Below, piece by piece: positions 1-9,078 of a DNA stretch of 46,581 nt (positions are counted from its first letter, which is position 1; the number at the start of each line of letters is the position of its first letter). This stretch comes from Blautia sp. BIOML-A1. Its GTDB lineage: Bacteria; Bacillota; Clostridia; Lachnospirales; Lachnospiraceae. Position numbers and translations under genes: made by a program. Location: the NCBI RefSeq assembly GCF_009883055.1, contig NZ_WWVR01000025.1, positions 1 to 46,581 on the forward strand, read 5' to 3'. Below the pieces are notes generated by a model that was not told the DNA's origin, did no database searches, and was given only the letters and a program-made list of their open reading frames with translations.

Positions 1-2
1 TT

Positions 3-60
3 GAGCATTTATGCTCAGCTCCACAATTCATCTCACTACCTGAAGAGGTAGGAGAATTCT
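3..60. mobile_element. Hairpin resembling an IS200/IS605 end (no transposase in window)
   Basis: A perfect small palindrome (GAGCAT-TT-ATGCTC, 3-16) is followed by a stem TCTCACTACCT / AGGTAGGAGA around the loop GAAG, then ATTCTTGCT. A subterminal hairpin followed by a TTCTTG-type tail is typical of the right ends of IS200/IS605 elements, which overlap the 3' end of the TnpB guide RNA. The element body would lie outside the window, so this is a resemblance only. An ordinary terminator is the alternative. Confidence 0.35.
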
Positions 61-223
61 TGCTAAGCTTTGTTAAAGTAACGATAAACATACTTTCCCA
101 GTATAGCACAGTGAAGTGGAAACTGAGAATAGTAAATCGTGCATATTTTTAAGGACAATCTCCTTCATGTGCCAGTTGCCTGTTCTTTTTTGTTTTTCAG
201 GCGTTAAAGTGGTGCTGTTTTTC

Positions 224-252
224 TTGTGGACAGCGGAACATTAGGGTATAAT
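224..252 (+). promoter_or_regulatory. Promoter for the hybrid histidine kinase
   Basis: TTGTGG at 224-229 and a perfect TATAAT at 247-252 are separated by 17 bases. This implies a leader of about 155 bases before the kinase start. No riboswitch fold was recognised in that leader. Confidence 0.55.
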
Positions 253-414
253 AAAACCAGTTTTTTGCATAAGTTTTATTTCGAAACCGATTGATATAAA
301 AACTACACGAGCAGAAGAAATAAAACAAAAGAAGAAAATGATGAATCCAAAGAGGAGACGGTAAATGAAAAATCAGTGCCGGGTAAAACCTGGTAAGTTT
401 TGGAGAAAAGAAGA

Positions 415-3285
415 ATGTACAAAAGTAAGAAAAAGCTAGCCGTATTATGTGTAGCTATATTTATGGCTCTGGGAATGTGGATGATATTGTCCGTACATTG
501 CCGGGCTGCTGAGACGAATAATGATGAAAAGCAGTCACAGACGGTGGGACAAAATGAAGCAACGCAGCAGCAGAAGATCATCCGTGTCGGCTCATTTGAG
601 GATACCTTCGACTATGTCGATGAAAACGGTCTCAGACGAGGATATGGTTACGAACTTTTGCAGACTCTGGCAGGCTATACCGGATGGAAATTTGAGTATG
701 TGAAATGTGACTGGTCCAACTGTTTTGATATGCTTGAAAACGGTGAGATTGATATCATGGGCGATATCTCCTACACCGATGAACGTGCACAAAAGATGCT
801 TTTTTCAGAGGAACCGATGGGTGAGGAAAAATATATCCTTTATGCAGATTTGTCAAATATGGATATTACGACCTCTGATTTCAAGTCTCTGGATGAAAAA
901 CGTGTAGGTGTGCTTATGGATACAGAACCTGAGATCATGCTGACAGAATGGGAAAATAAGAATGGCATACATACGGAACATGTAAATGTTTATAACAATG
1001 ACGATGTCGAAAAAAAACTGGCGAATCATGAGATCGACTGTTTTGTATCTCTGGAAGAATCCATCTGGTCTGAACAGGGAATATCATCTGTTACCACTGT
1101 CGGTAAATCAGGCATATATTTTGTAATAAACAAAGAGCGCAGTGATATCAAGACGGAGCTGGACCGTGCTATGCGGCAGCTGGATCAGGATAGTCCTTTT
1201 TTTAAAGCAGATCTGTATAAGAAGTATTTTTCTCTTGATTACAGCCAGATTCTTACAGGCGAAGAAAAGTCATGGCTGGAAGAACATGGTAGCATCAGGA
1301 TAGGATTTCTGAACAATGCTCCGGCGGTATTTTCCATGGACGAAGAGACCGGAAAACTTGGCGGTACGCTGACAGAATATATCTCTTATGCCAAAGACTG
1401 TCTGAAAAACCAGACACTGGAATTTGATATGCAGGCATATGATGATTATGACGAAATGCTTCAGGCATTACAGGAGCGTAAAATTGACATGATTTTTTAT
1501 GCCAGCAGAAATCCTGATTTTGCAGAAGAAAAAGGCTATGCACTTACAAATACAGCCTGGACTTACAGTCTGATGGCGGTAACTGATGAGAAATCTTTTA
1601 ATGAGAATGAGGCATATACCGTAGCTGTGCCAAAGGATAAGGAAGCCTTAAAACAGCATATTATTTTCAGTTATCCTCAATGGAAGCTGGTAGATTACGA
1701 TTCCCTTGCTGATGCGACAGATATGGTCGTTCATGAAAAAGCAGACTGTTTCCTCATGGGAAACAGTCTGGCGTTGAAGTATGATAACCATCAAGATTTC
1801 AAAAGTATTCCACTTACCAAAACAATGGAGGCATGCTTTGCAGTAAGAGGTGGAGAAGCTTCCCTTTTGTCAATACTGAATAAAACCCTGAAGACCATGC
1901 CGTCTGACATGCTTACAAGCACACTTGCTATCTATGACAATATGCCAGATAAGGTGACATTTTATGATTTTGTAAAAGACAATCTGCTTGTTTTTCTGGC
2001 CACTACAGGATTCTTTGTACTTGGCATCATTGGTATTATCCTTATGCTTTTACGAAAGGCAAGGAAGGCAGAAGCTGTCGCAAAGCTTGCGGCAAATGAT
2101 ACACAAAAGCTTAATGACAAGCTGGAAATTGCTTTGAAAAAAGCAGAGGATGCCAGTCTTGCAAAAACCAATTTCCTTAACAATATGTCTCATGATATTC
2201 GTACACCAATGAATGTTATTCTGGGATATAATCAATTGATGAAGGAAGATATTGACTATCAGAAAAAAATAGAGCAGTCAGGAAAGCTTTTGTTATCCAT
2301 TATCAACAATGTTCTTGATATGGCCCGCATTGAGAGTGGTAAGATGGAAATTGATGAGAATGTTGAAAGAATGGATGATATATTGGAAGAAATTGATGGA
2401 GTGTTCGCATCTGCTGCAAAAGAAAAGAATATACAGCTCAGGAGCGAAATGTACATAACACATAAGAATGTTGTATGTGACGGAACAAAAGTCAGAGAGA
2501 TTTTGGTCAATCTTGTAAGCAATGCACTGAAATATACGCCAGATGGTGGGACTGTGACGATTAAAGCACAGGAGCTTCCGGGAGATAAAGAGGGGTATGT
2601 AAAGATAAAAACAGAAGTGACTGACACAGGGATTGGTATGAGCAAAGATTATATCCCGATCATGTTTGATTCATTCAGTCGTGAACGCAGCACGACAATT
2701 GGAAAAATCGGTGGGACAGGACTTGGCATGTCTATCGTGAAACGGCTGGTTGATATGATGGGCGGAACGATCGAAGTGAACAGTGAACTTGGAAAGGGAA
2801 GTAGTTTCACTGTGATTCTTCAGCACAGACTTGCAGATGACAGCTACTATGAGAAAAAATCAAGTCCAAAACAAGTCGTATCGAAAAAAGTGTTAAAAGG
2901 GAAGCGAATTTTACTTGCAGAGGATAATGATCTGAATGCAGAGATCACAACAACCATTTTGGAGAATGAAGGGCTGCTGATTGACCGGGCTGCGGATGGC
3001 GTACAGTGTGTGGATCAGATCAATCAGATGCCGGCAGGAACTTATGATTTGATTCTTATGGATATTCAGATGCCGAATATGGATGGATATCAGGCAACAA
3101 AGCTGATCCGTCAGTTCGCTGATGAAGAAAAGGCGAATATCCCAATTGTTGCCATGACCGCAAATGCTTTTGAGGAGGATAAGAGAGAGGCTATTGCAGC
3201 CGGGATGAATGGTCATATCTCAAAGCCAATCCAGGTTGACAGGCTGCTGTCGATATTGGCAGAAACTATAGGGCAGCAAGATTAA
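415..3285 (+). CDS. Hybrid sensor histidine kinase with tandem SBP_bac_3 sensor domains
   Basis: A membrane-bound sensor kinase of about 956 residues. A signal peptide or first TM (residues 1-32) precedes two extracellular solute-binding (SBP_bac_3) domains at roughly 50-270 and 285-505. A TM segment near 525-550 is followed by a short coiled linker. The HisKA H-box NMSHDIRTPMN carries the autophosphorylated His593. The ATPase domain shows the N-box NLVSNALKYTPDGG, DTGIGMS and GGTGLGMSIVKRL. A C-terminal receiver has acceptor Asp883 in LILMDIQMPNMDG and the conserved K in HISKPI. No HPt domain is present, so phosphate must pass to a separate carrier or the receiver acts as a brake. The ORF opens at a TTG at 400, but TTGGAG at 401-405 is an ideal ribosome site for the ATG at 415, which I chose. 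The two binding domains suggest sensing of amino acids or similar small polar solutes; the ligand is unknown. No response-regulator gene is adjacent. Confidence 0.88.
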   Translation: MYKSKKKLAVLCVAIFMALGMWMILSVHCRAAETNNDEKQSQTVGQNEATQQQKIIRVGSFEDTFDYVDENGLRRGYGYELLQTLAGYTGWKFEYVKCDWSNCFDMLENGEIDIMGDISYTDERAQKMLFSEEPMGEEKYILYADLSNMDITTSDFKSLDEKRVGVLMDTEPEIMLTEWENKNGIHTEHVNVYNNDDVEKKLANHEIDCFVSLEESIWSEQGISSVTTVGKSGIYFVINKERSDIKTELDRAMRQLDQDSPFFKADLYKKYFSLDYSQILTGEEKSWLEEHGSIRIGFLNNAPAVFSMDEETGKLGGTLTEYISYAKDCLKNQTLEFDMQAYDDYDEMLQALQERKIDMIFYASRNPDFAEEKGYALTNTAWTYSLMAVTDEKSFNENEAYTVAVPKDKEALKQHIIFSYPQWKLVDYDSLADATDMVVHEKADCFLMGNSLALKYDNHQDFKSIPLTKTMEACFAVRGGEASLLSILNKTLKTMPSDMLTSTLAIYDNMPDKVTFYDFVKDNLLVFLATTGFFVLGIIGIILMLLRKARKAEAVAKLAANDTQKLNDKLEIALKKAEDASLAKTNFLNNMSHDIRTPMNVILGYNQLMKEDIDYQKKIEQSGKLLLSIINNVLDMARIESGKMEIDENVERMDDILEEIDGVFASAAKEKNIQLRSEMYITHKNVVCDGTKVREILVNLVSNALKYTPDGGTVTIKAQELPGDKEGYVKIKTEVTDTGIGMSKDYIPIMFDSFSRERSTTIGKIGGTGLGMSIVKRLVDMMGGTIEVNSELGKGSSFTVILQHRLADDSYYEKKSSPKQVVSKKVLKGKRILLAEDNDLNAEITTTILENEGLLIDRAADGVQCVDQINQMPAGTYDLILMDIQMPNMDGYQATKLIRQFADEEKANIPIVAMTANAFEEDKREAIAAGMNGHISKPIQVDRLLSILAETIGQQD

Positions 3286-3291
3286 TTCAGC

Positions 3292-4650
3292 TTAGATGGT
3301 AACATGTTCCCGTTCTTTGAGGATCTTCGGAAAGAAATGAAAGAAAAGGCAGCTGGTCATAGTGGCTGATACCACATCGGCCACCGGTTCTGAGAAGAAT
3401 GCAGCATCTGCAGTGAACAGTGCAGGCAGGAAGATCAGTCCGGCAAGGAAGATAAATTTCCGAAAGGCAGAGCAGAAGAGTGCCAGCTTCACTTTGCCGA
3501 GAGCAGTAGTCTCATCTACCAGTGGATATTGTACGGCCAGCGGGATGATCATAAAGGTGAACCGCTTAATATAGGTGATGGAACGGTGCAAAATCTCAGG
3601 ATCTTCTGTGAAGAGCCGTACATAGACCGGAGATATTGTCCAGGTCACAACAGTCATCAGAATACAGAAGGAAACACACAATCCGGTGATGTACAGAATC
3701 GCTTTTTTGATTCTCTGTGCATCACCTTTTCCATAATTGAAGCTGACTACCGGCTGGCTTCCCAGGGTGATGCCGCCCATAGGCATGGTGATGAGCAGAA
3801 GATAACTCTGTACAATGGTTGCACAGGTGACCAGCGTATCACCTTCACCGGGACCGCCGTAACGCTGCAGCACAGTGTTCAGGACGATGAGCAGAATGCT
3901 GTCACTGGCAAGAATGAGGAACGGAGAGAAACCGAAAGTGACAATCCGTTTCATGACATGCAGGTGAAAATCTCCCCATCCAAGACGCACAGGCATCCGT
4001 TTGCTGAACAGACAGCCAAGGACAAACAGACAGGAGACAATCTGAGAGATGACTGTTGCAATGGCTGCACCGGCAACGCCCATATGGAAAACGAAGATAA
4101 AAAGCGGATCGAGAAGGATATTCAGGACTGCTCCAATCACCACCGTAGCCATACCAAGACCGGAAAATCCCTGGGCGATCAGAAAACTGTTCATGCCGCC
4201 GGAGATTAATGCAAAGAAAGTACCGGCGGTATAAATTGTGACATAGGTATTGGCGTAGGAAAAGGTTGTTTCACTGGCTCCGAACCACATAAGCAGAGAA
4301 TTTTTGCTGAGCAGAAACAGACTGGTGAGGACTGCGGACAAGATCAGCAGCATCAGGAAGCCGTTATTTAAGACCTGACGGGCTTCTTTTTTTTTGCCGC
4401 TTCCCATTTTCATAGCCATAACAGGTGCCCCGCCCTGACCGACCATGGAACCAAAGGATGCCAGCAGAGTAACGATCGGTGAACAGATACCGACGCCTGC
4501 CAGTGCCAGATCGCCCACGCCGGTACCGATATACATGCGGTCTACAATGGAATATAAAACATTTACCAGCTGTGCCAGCATAGTTGGAATGGCCAGCCTT
4601 ACTACCAGACGGGGTATCTCATCCCGTCCAAGATCATTTGTGCGACTCAT
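3292..4650 (-). CDS. MATE family efflux transporter
   Basis: A polytopic membrane protein of 452 residues, the usual MATE length, with about 12 hydrophobic segments in two similar halves. The N-terminus (EIPRLVVRLAIPTMLAQLVNVLYSIVDRMYIG) has the family pattern of a first helix followed by N-x-hydrophobic and D-R-x-Y/F-I-G. The family exports cationic drugs, dyes or metabolites in exchange for Na+ or H+; the substrate cannot be read from sequence. The gene converges on the histidine kinase with only six bases between the stop codons. CTGGAGGAAG lies just upstream of its ATG. The last stretch (HFFPKILKEREHVTI) is a normal charged tail. Confidence 0.9.
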   Translation of the reverse strand: MSRTNDLGRDEIPRLVVRLAIPTMLAQLVNVLYSIVDRMYIGTGVGDLALAGVGICSPIVTLLASFGSMVGQGGAPVMAMKMGSGKKKEARQVLNNGFLMLLILSAVLTSLFLLSKNSLLMWFGASETTFSYANTYVTIYTAGTFFALISGGMNSFLIAQGFSGLGMATVVIGAVLNILLDPLFIFVFHMGVAGAAIATVISQIVSCLFVLGCLFSKRMPVRLGWGDFHLHVMKRIVTFGFSPFLILASDSILLIVLNTVLQRYGGPGEGDTLVTCATIVQSYLLLITMPMGGITLGSQPVVSFNYGKGDAQRIKKAILYITGLCVSFCILMTVVTWTISPVYVRLFTEDPEILHRSITYIKRFTFMIIPLAVQYPLVDETTALGKVKLALFCSAFRKFIFLAGLIFLPALFTADAAFFSEPVADVVSATMTSCLFFHFFPKILKEREHVTI

Positions 4651-4816
4651 AGAATTTTTTTGCTTCCTCCAGATAAAATTTCCAGTATTAATACAAATAC
4701 ATTATATCTATGATACATGATTAGGAGTGGAAAGTAAACGGAAAAAGAAAAGACCGAAATGTAGTGAATATGACAGATAACGATGGCAGTGACCAGACAC
4801 TGTTTTTTGACATTTC

Positions 4817-4876
4817 GTGCCAAAAACAGTTAGTTTGTGCCAAATCTGTTGTTTAAAACCAATAATAAAGTATAAT
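4817..4876 (+). promoter_or_regulatory. Promoter and direct-repeat operator of the partner-switch operon
   Basis: TTGTTT (4849-4854) and TATAAT (4871-4876) are 16 bases apart. Directly upstream, GTGCCAAA occurs at 4817-4824 and again at 4837-4844, each followed by a CTGTT/CAGTT-like half. The 20-base period (about two helical turns) is what a dimeric activator reading direct repeats would need. No regulator is assigned. Confidence 0.45.
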
Positions 4877-4941
4877 TACTAGAAAAACAGTTTCATTAAT
4901 TTTTTTAAAATTGTGCAGATTAAGGGAATGGAGGAATAGAA

Positions 4942-5238
4942 ATGACAATTAATAAAAAACTGGAAGCAGCAAAATTAGAACTTTTACTGGAGGGGAGACT
5001 GGATACCACAACTTCGCCTATGCTGGAGGCAGAACTGAAGCAGTCCATCGAGGGCGTTACAGAGCTGGTATTCGATTTTGAGAAACTGGAATATATATCT
5101 TCAGCTGGTCTTCGTATTTTGCTTGCAGCACAGAAAATCATGAATAAGCAGGGAAGTATGGTTGTAAAGAACGTAAATGAAATCGTAGCCGAAGTATTTG
5201 AGGTTACGGGATTTTCTGATATTCTGACCATTGAGTAG
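4942..5238 (+). CDS. STAS-domain anti-sigma factor antagonist (SpoIIAA/RsbV type)
   Basis: A single STAS domain of 98 residues, the normal length for SpoIIAA/RsbV-type proteins. The motif YISSAGLRIL carries the conserved serine pair (Ser53/Ser54) that RsbW-type kinases phosphorylate, and GRLDTTTSPMLEAEL is the usual N-terminal signature. In the family, the unphosphorylated form binds the kinase and releases its target. GGAGGAAT precedes the ATG. It is the first gene of an operon that also encodes a matching phosphatase (7019-8650) and kinase (8654-9061), so a complete cycle is present. No sigma factor lies in the operon, so the controlled output may not be transcriptional. Confidence 0.9.
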   Translation: MTINKKLEAAKLELLLEGRLDTTTSPMLEAELKQSIEGVTELVFDFEKLEYISSAGLRILLAAQKIMNKQGSMVVKNVNEIVAEVFEVTGFSDILTIE

Positions 5239-5283
5239 AAACAGAAATTTTTCTGACCGAAATGTGTGAGATGAGGGAGAAAA

Positions 5284-7014
5284 ATGATGGATACGAATTA
5301 TTTGTGTGAACAGAAATTGAAAAGAGAAAATCCACAGTTACATAAAAGAGTTGCAGACAGTGTGGTTTGTGTAGAGCGGATGCTGGTAAAATATCAGAAT
5401 ATTTTTCCCACTTATACAGATCACACAGCACTGCATTCGATAAATATCATTGATTTTTGTAATCGTCTTATAGGCAAAAATATTGATCAGATGAATGCGG
5501 ATGAAATCTATGTGCTTTTGATGGGAGCCTATCTTCATGACAGCGGAATGGGGATCACCATGGCTGATTATGAGAATTTTCGAAAAAAAATTGACTTCGG
5601 AGATTATTTTGACACCCACGATCAGGAGAATATTCCGGATATTATCAGAGATTTCCATCAGGAATTCAGTGGCGAGTATATCAAAAAGTACACAGAGATT
5701 TTTGATATACCGTCACAGGAACATCTTTTTGCGATCGTACAGGTTGCACGGGGACACAGAAAAACAGATCTGTGGGATACAAAAGAATATCCGGAGGAAA
5801 TCTGCCTTCCAAACGGAAATAAGATTCATCTGCCCTATCTGGCAGCCCTGATTCGCCTAGCAGATGAACTTGACATTGCAGCGGACAGAAATTTACAGTT
5901 TCTGTATGATGCAGAAATGATTGATAATGAATACAGCAAGATGGAATTCAAAAAACATCAGGCAATCCGCCAGTTAAATGTAAATGAAGATTCCCTTGTT
6001 ATGATAGTGGACCGGTCGGATGAAAATGTATACCAGGGTGTACTGGAGCTAAAAGAAAAATTAGATCAGACATTTCAGGAATGCAGAAAGGTTATCAGAG
6101 AAAGAACACCGTATCGTATTGCACAAAGAGAGATTCTGATTCAACCATATAACGGTCTTTTTTTAGGACAGGCAGAGATGGACAGACTGGCCGTACAGGG
6201 TAAACTGCTCTCAGAATATGAACAGCCGGTATATCAGAAAGTAATGAGTGGAAGAAGTGGACTGACACTCCTGGATGTGGGATGCAACAATGGATGGAAA
6301 ACAAAAATGCGTTTTCTGAGTGAAAATTTCAAGAAGATCATAGGGATAGATTGTTTAAATCCGCTCATCGAACAGGCACAAATAGAATTAAAAGACAACG
6401 TATTTTCTTTTTATACCTGTGATGTTATAGATGCAGATTTTACAGAAAATCTCCGGCGAATCATGCAGCAGGAAAAGATCGATGCATTTGATATTATTCA
6501 TTGTTCGTTTGTGCTGATGCATACGGAAAGACCAGAGGATATTTTGAAAAAACTGAGACCGTTTCTGGCAGAGGACGGAAAGCTTATTGTAATAGAAGCA
6601 GATGATATGGAAAGTTCAATGGTTCCTGACACAAAAGGTCTGTTTCAAAAATTTCTCGAATTACTTTTAAATGATCCATACGCCGGAAAAAGGACAATAG
6701 GAGCACATCTGCCTCAGCTGTTATCAGACAGTGGATATGCAGATATAAAATGCGAATGCTCAAAAGTATGTTCTTCGGGGAAAGAGAAAGAAAAGAAAGA
6801 ACAGATTTTTGAAACCTACTGCTCTTTTCTGCCGGAAGATTTATTGCTGCTTGGAAAAGAAAGTAAAAAATATCAGCATGACTGGGAATGGGTGAATCAA
6901 AACTTTGACAAACTTCATGAGCAGATGACAGGCGATGAAGCGGCAATTTCCATGGGAGTTAAAATATACACCTGTAGAGGAGAAAGTATTTCAAAAGGTC
7001 AGAGAGGAATGTAG
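5284..7014 (+). CDS. HD-domain / class I methyltransferase fusion protein
   Basis: A cytoplasmic protein of 576 residues with two recognisable parts. The N-terminal ~280 residues form an HD-superfamily metal-dependent hydrolase-like domain: TDHTALHS (His47, His51) and AYLHDSGMG (His85-Asp86) supply plausible metal ligands, with a further DELDIAADR helix. From about residue 325 there is a Rossmann methyltransferase: motif I LLDVGCNNGWK (Asp331), an acidic post-I residue in IIGIDCLNP, and DIIHCSFVLMHTE as motif IV, followed by LRPFLAEDGKLIVIE. The substrate is unknown. It lies 45 bases after the STAS gene, and the next gene starts just after its stop, so it belongs to the partner-switch operon. 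The HD half may bind or hydrolyse a nucleotide signal; this is inference. GAGGGAGAAAA precedes the ATG. Confidence 0.75.
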   Translation: MMDTNYLCEQKLKRENPQLHKRVADSVVCVERMLVKYQNIFPTYTDHTALHSINIIDFCNRLIGKNIDQMNADEIYVLLMGAYLHDSGMGITMADYENFRKKIDFGDYFDTHDQENIPDIIRDFHQEFSGEYIKKYTEIFDIPSQEHLFAIVQVARGHRKTDLWDTKEYPEEICLPNGNKIHLPYLAALIRLADELDIAADRNLQFLYDAEMIDNEYSKMEFKKHQAIRQLNVNEDSLVMIVDRSDENVYQGVLELKEKLDQTFQECRKVIRERTPYRIAQREILIQPYNGLFLGQAEMDRLAVQGKLLSEYEQPVYQKVMSGRSGLTLLDVGCNNGWKTKMRFLSENFKKIIGIDCLNPLIEQAQIELKDNVFSFYTCDVIDADFTENLRRIMQQEKIDAFDIIHCSFVLMHTERPEDILKKLRPFLAEDGKLIVIEADDMESSMVPDTKGLFQKFLELLLNDPYAGKRTIGAHLPQLLSDSGYADIKCECSKVCSSGKEKEKKEQIFETYCSFLPEDLLLLGKESKKYQHDWEWVNQNFDKLHEQMTGDEAAISMGVKIYTCRGESISKGQRGM

Positions 7015-7018
7015 AACA

Positions 7019-8650
7019 ATGAAATTAAAATTACTGCCGAAATTCGTATTGTCCCTGGGAGTGCTGGGGGTTGCTCTAACGGTTACGATTTCTTTGTTCA
7101 GCTATCTTTCTTCAAAAGAGTATCTGGAAGAGATGTATGCTCAGAGAGTCATCAGTGGGAGCAAAAGCGTGGCAGCTATGCTGGATATAACGGATGTACG
7201 CAGGATTCTTGGCCCTGGCGGTGAAAACAGCGAGGAATACAGACGTGTGGAAGCTATGTTGAACACGTTAAAGAAGGATGGGGACATCACATATCTGTCA
7301 CTGGTGATCCCGGATGAAGACAGTGTAACCTTTTATATTGACACCTGTGTACAGGAACTGGGGGATGACCCTGCGAATAAACTGGCTTATGGAACGAATG
7401 TATTATACACAGAAGCGGCATATGATGAGATCGATCTGCAGAAATATTATGATGTATGGGATCTGTATGCCGAAAATAAAGGTACGGATAAGCCGCTTGT
7501 GACAGATAACAGCTATGGATACAATTATACGGCTGTTTCTCCGATCCTGGATGAAAAAGGCGAGGCAATCGCTGAAATACAATATATTCTGGACATGCAG
7601 AAGGTTCGAGATCATTTGAATTCCTTTTTATATACGATGCTTGGAATTTCATGCTCTATAATATGTATTGCATTACTGTTGTATATGATGTTAGTGAAAT
7701 GGATGGTATTAAACCCGGTAGAAAAACTTTCCAGATTTACTACAGAAATCATACAATCCGGAGATTTTAAAAAACAGGAAATAGTCATCAGTACGAAAGA
7801 TGAAATTGAAGATCTCGGAAACTCCTTTAATGTCATGTTGAAAAAACTGGAAACTTATATTGAGAACCTGACTGCTGTCACAGCAGAAAAAGAACGCATC
7901 GGCACGGAGCTTAATGTTGCGACCCATATTCAGTCTTCTATGCTGCCATGCATTTTTCCGGCGTTTCCAGACAGAAATGAGTTGGATATCTATGCAACTA
8001 TGACACCGGCAAAAGAAGTCGGCGGCGATTTCTACGATTTTTTTATGGTGGATAAAAGACATATTGCCATTGTAATGGCAGATGTTTCAGGAAAAGGTGT
8101 CCCGGCAGCTTTATTTATGGTGATCGGCAAAACTCTGATAAAAGATCATACCAAGCCAGGACGTGATCTGGGAGAGGTTTTTACAGAAGTAAACAATATT
8201 TTGTGTGAATCAAACGATAACGGAATGTTCATTACCGCATTTGAAGGCGTTCTGGATCTTGTGACGGGCGAGTTCCGGTATGTGAATGCAGGACATGAGA
8301 AACCCTTTATCTATCGCAAAGGCAAAGGATATGAAGCATATAAGATCCGTCCGGGATTTGTTCTGGCGGGTATGGAAAATATCAGATATAAAGAACAGAT
8401 GATCCAGCTGGATATAGGAGATAAAGTATTTCAGTATACAGATGGAGTCACAGAGGCGATGAATAAAGACAACCAGCTATATGGAATGGACAGACTGCAT
8501 CATATCCTGAATCAGCAATGTCAGACATGTGGTCCTGAGAAGACCCTGGAACTCGTGAAGGCAGATATAGATGCGTTTGCAGGCGACAATAATCAGTCTG
8601 ATGATATCACCATGTTGTGTCTGGAGTATACCAAAAAAATGGAGGGGTAA
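7019..8650 (+). CDS. Membrane PP2C/SpoIIE-type serine phosphatase with HAMP domain (RsbU-like)
   Basis: A protein of about 543 residues. An N-terminal TM (MKLKLLPKFVLSLGVLG onward) is followed by an extracellular sensor region of about 150 residues, a second TM near 200-225, a HAMP domain to about 275, a short coiled linker, and a PP2C domain from about 320 to the end. The metal-binding aspartates are visible in GGDFYDFF (Asp337), VMADVSGKG, YTDGVTEAMN and NQSDDITML. This is the RsbU/SpoIIE class that dephosphorylates STAS antagonists, the likely substrate being the product of 4942-5238. An in-frame opening exists at 6935 inside the preceding gene, but the ATG at 7019 has GAGAGGAA upstream and begins exactly at a membrane anchor. 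The extracellular ligand is unknown. Confidence 0.88.
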   Translation: MKLKLLPKFVLSLGVLGVALTVTISLFSYLSSKEYLEEMYAQRVISGSKSVAAMLDITDVRRILGPGGENSEEYRRVEAMLNTLKKDGDITYLSLVIPDEDSVTFYIDTCVQELGDDPANKLAYGTNVLYTEAAYDEIDLQKYYDVWDLYAENKGTDKPLVTDNSYGYNYTAVSPILDEKGEAIAEIQYILDMQKVRDHLNSFLYTMLGISCSIICIALLLYMMLVKWMVLNPVEKLSRFTTEIIQSGDFKKQEIVISTKDEIEDLGNSFNVMLKKLETYIENLTAVTAEKERIGTELNVATHIQSSMLPCIFPAFPDRNELDIYATMTPAKEVGGDFYDFFMVDKRHIAIVMADVSGKGVPAALFMVIGKTLIKDHTKPGRDLGEVFTEVNNILCESNDNGMFITAFEGVLDLVTGEFRYVNAGHEKPFIYRKGKGYEAYKIRPGFVLAGMENIRYKEQMIQLDIGDKVFQYTDGVTEAMNKDNQLYGMDRLHHILNQQCQTCGPEKTLELVKADIDAFAGDNNQSDDITMLCLEYTKKMEG

Positions 8651-8653
8651 CCT

Positions 8654-9061
8654 GTGAAAGAAATAACAGTAGATGCTATGATAGAAAATATGAATACAGT
8701 GACAGCGTTTGTGGATGATTTTCTGGATCAAATAGCCTGCCCCATGAAGTCCAGGATACAGATCAATATTGTCATCGATGAAATATTTGGAAATATTTGT
8801 CATTATGCATACAAAGATTCTGTTGGAGCCGTAACAGTCAGAGTGGAGTCCGGGAATACACCGAAAGCAGTCTTTCTGACATTTACCGACAATGGCATCC
8901 CCTATAATCCGCTGGATACAGAAGATCCTGATATTACGTCATCTTCAGAAGAAAGAAAGATCGGCGGTTTGGGCATTTACCTGGTCAAGAAGAATATGGA
9001 TGAAATGAAGTACGAGTATGTGAATCAGCAAAACAGATTATGGATGGAAAAAAGATTGTAA
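8654..9061 (+). CDS. RsbW/SpoIIAB-like serine kinase (anti-sigma factor ATPase)
   Basis: A stand-alone GHKL ATPase domain of 135 residues. The N-box is VIDEIFGNICHYAY (Glu43, Asn47), the G1 box FTDNGIPYNP (Asp79) and the G2 box GGLGIYLVKKNMDE (residues 104-107 GGLG). These are the features of RsbW-family kinases that phosphorylate STAS partners. Translation starts at GTG, directly after GGAGGGG that overlaps the end of the phosphatase gene, so the two are likely translationally coupled. In known systems such kinases also sequester a sigma factor. Here the neighbouring symporter with a related N-terminal domain is the more obvious partner, which is inference. Confidence 0.88.
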   Translation: MKEITVDAMIENMNTVTAFVDDFLDQIACPMKSRIQINIVIDEIFGNICHYAYKDSVGAVTVRVESGNTPKAVFLTFTDNGIPYNPLDTEDPDITSSSEERKIGGLGIYLVKKNMDEMKYEYVNQQNRLWMEKRL

Positions 9062-9078
9062 GATATGGGAGAAAATAA

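Noticed and set aside
3529..4209. A 226-codon plus-strand ORF within the MATE gene
   Set aside because: It is the complement of a typical MATE membrane protein and is rich in His/Asp as expected of a shadow of hydrophobic codons.
4801..4850. A sigma-54 promoter from TTTGGCAC on the minus strand
   Set aside because: The GC element at -12 is missing at the right spacing in both copies.
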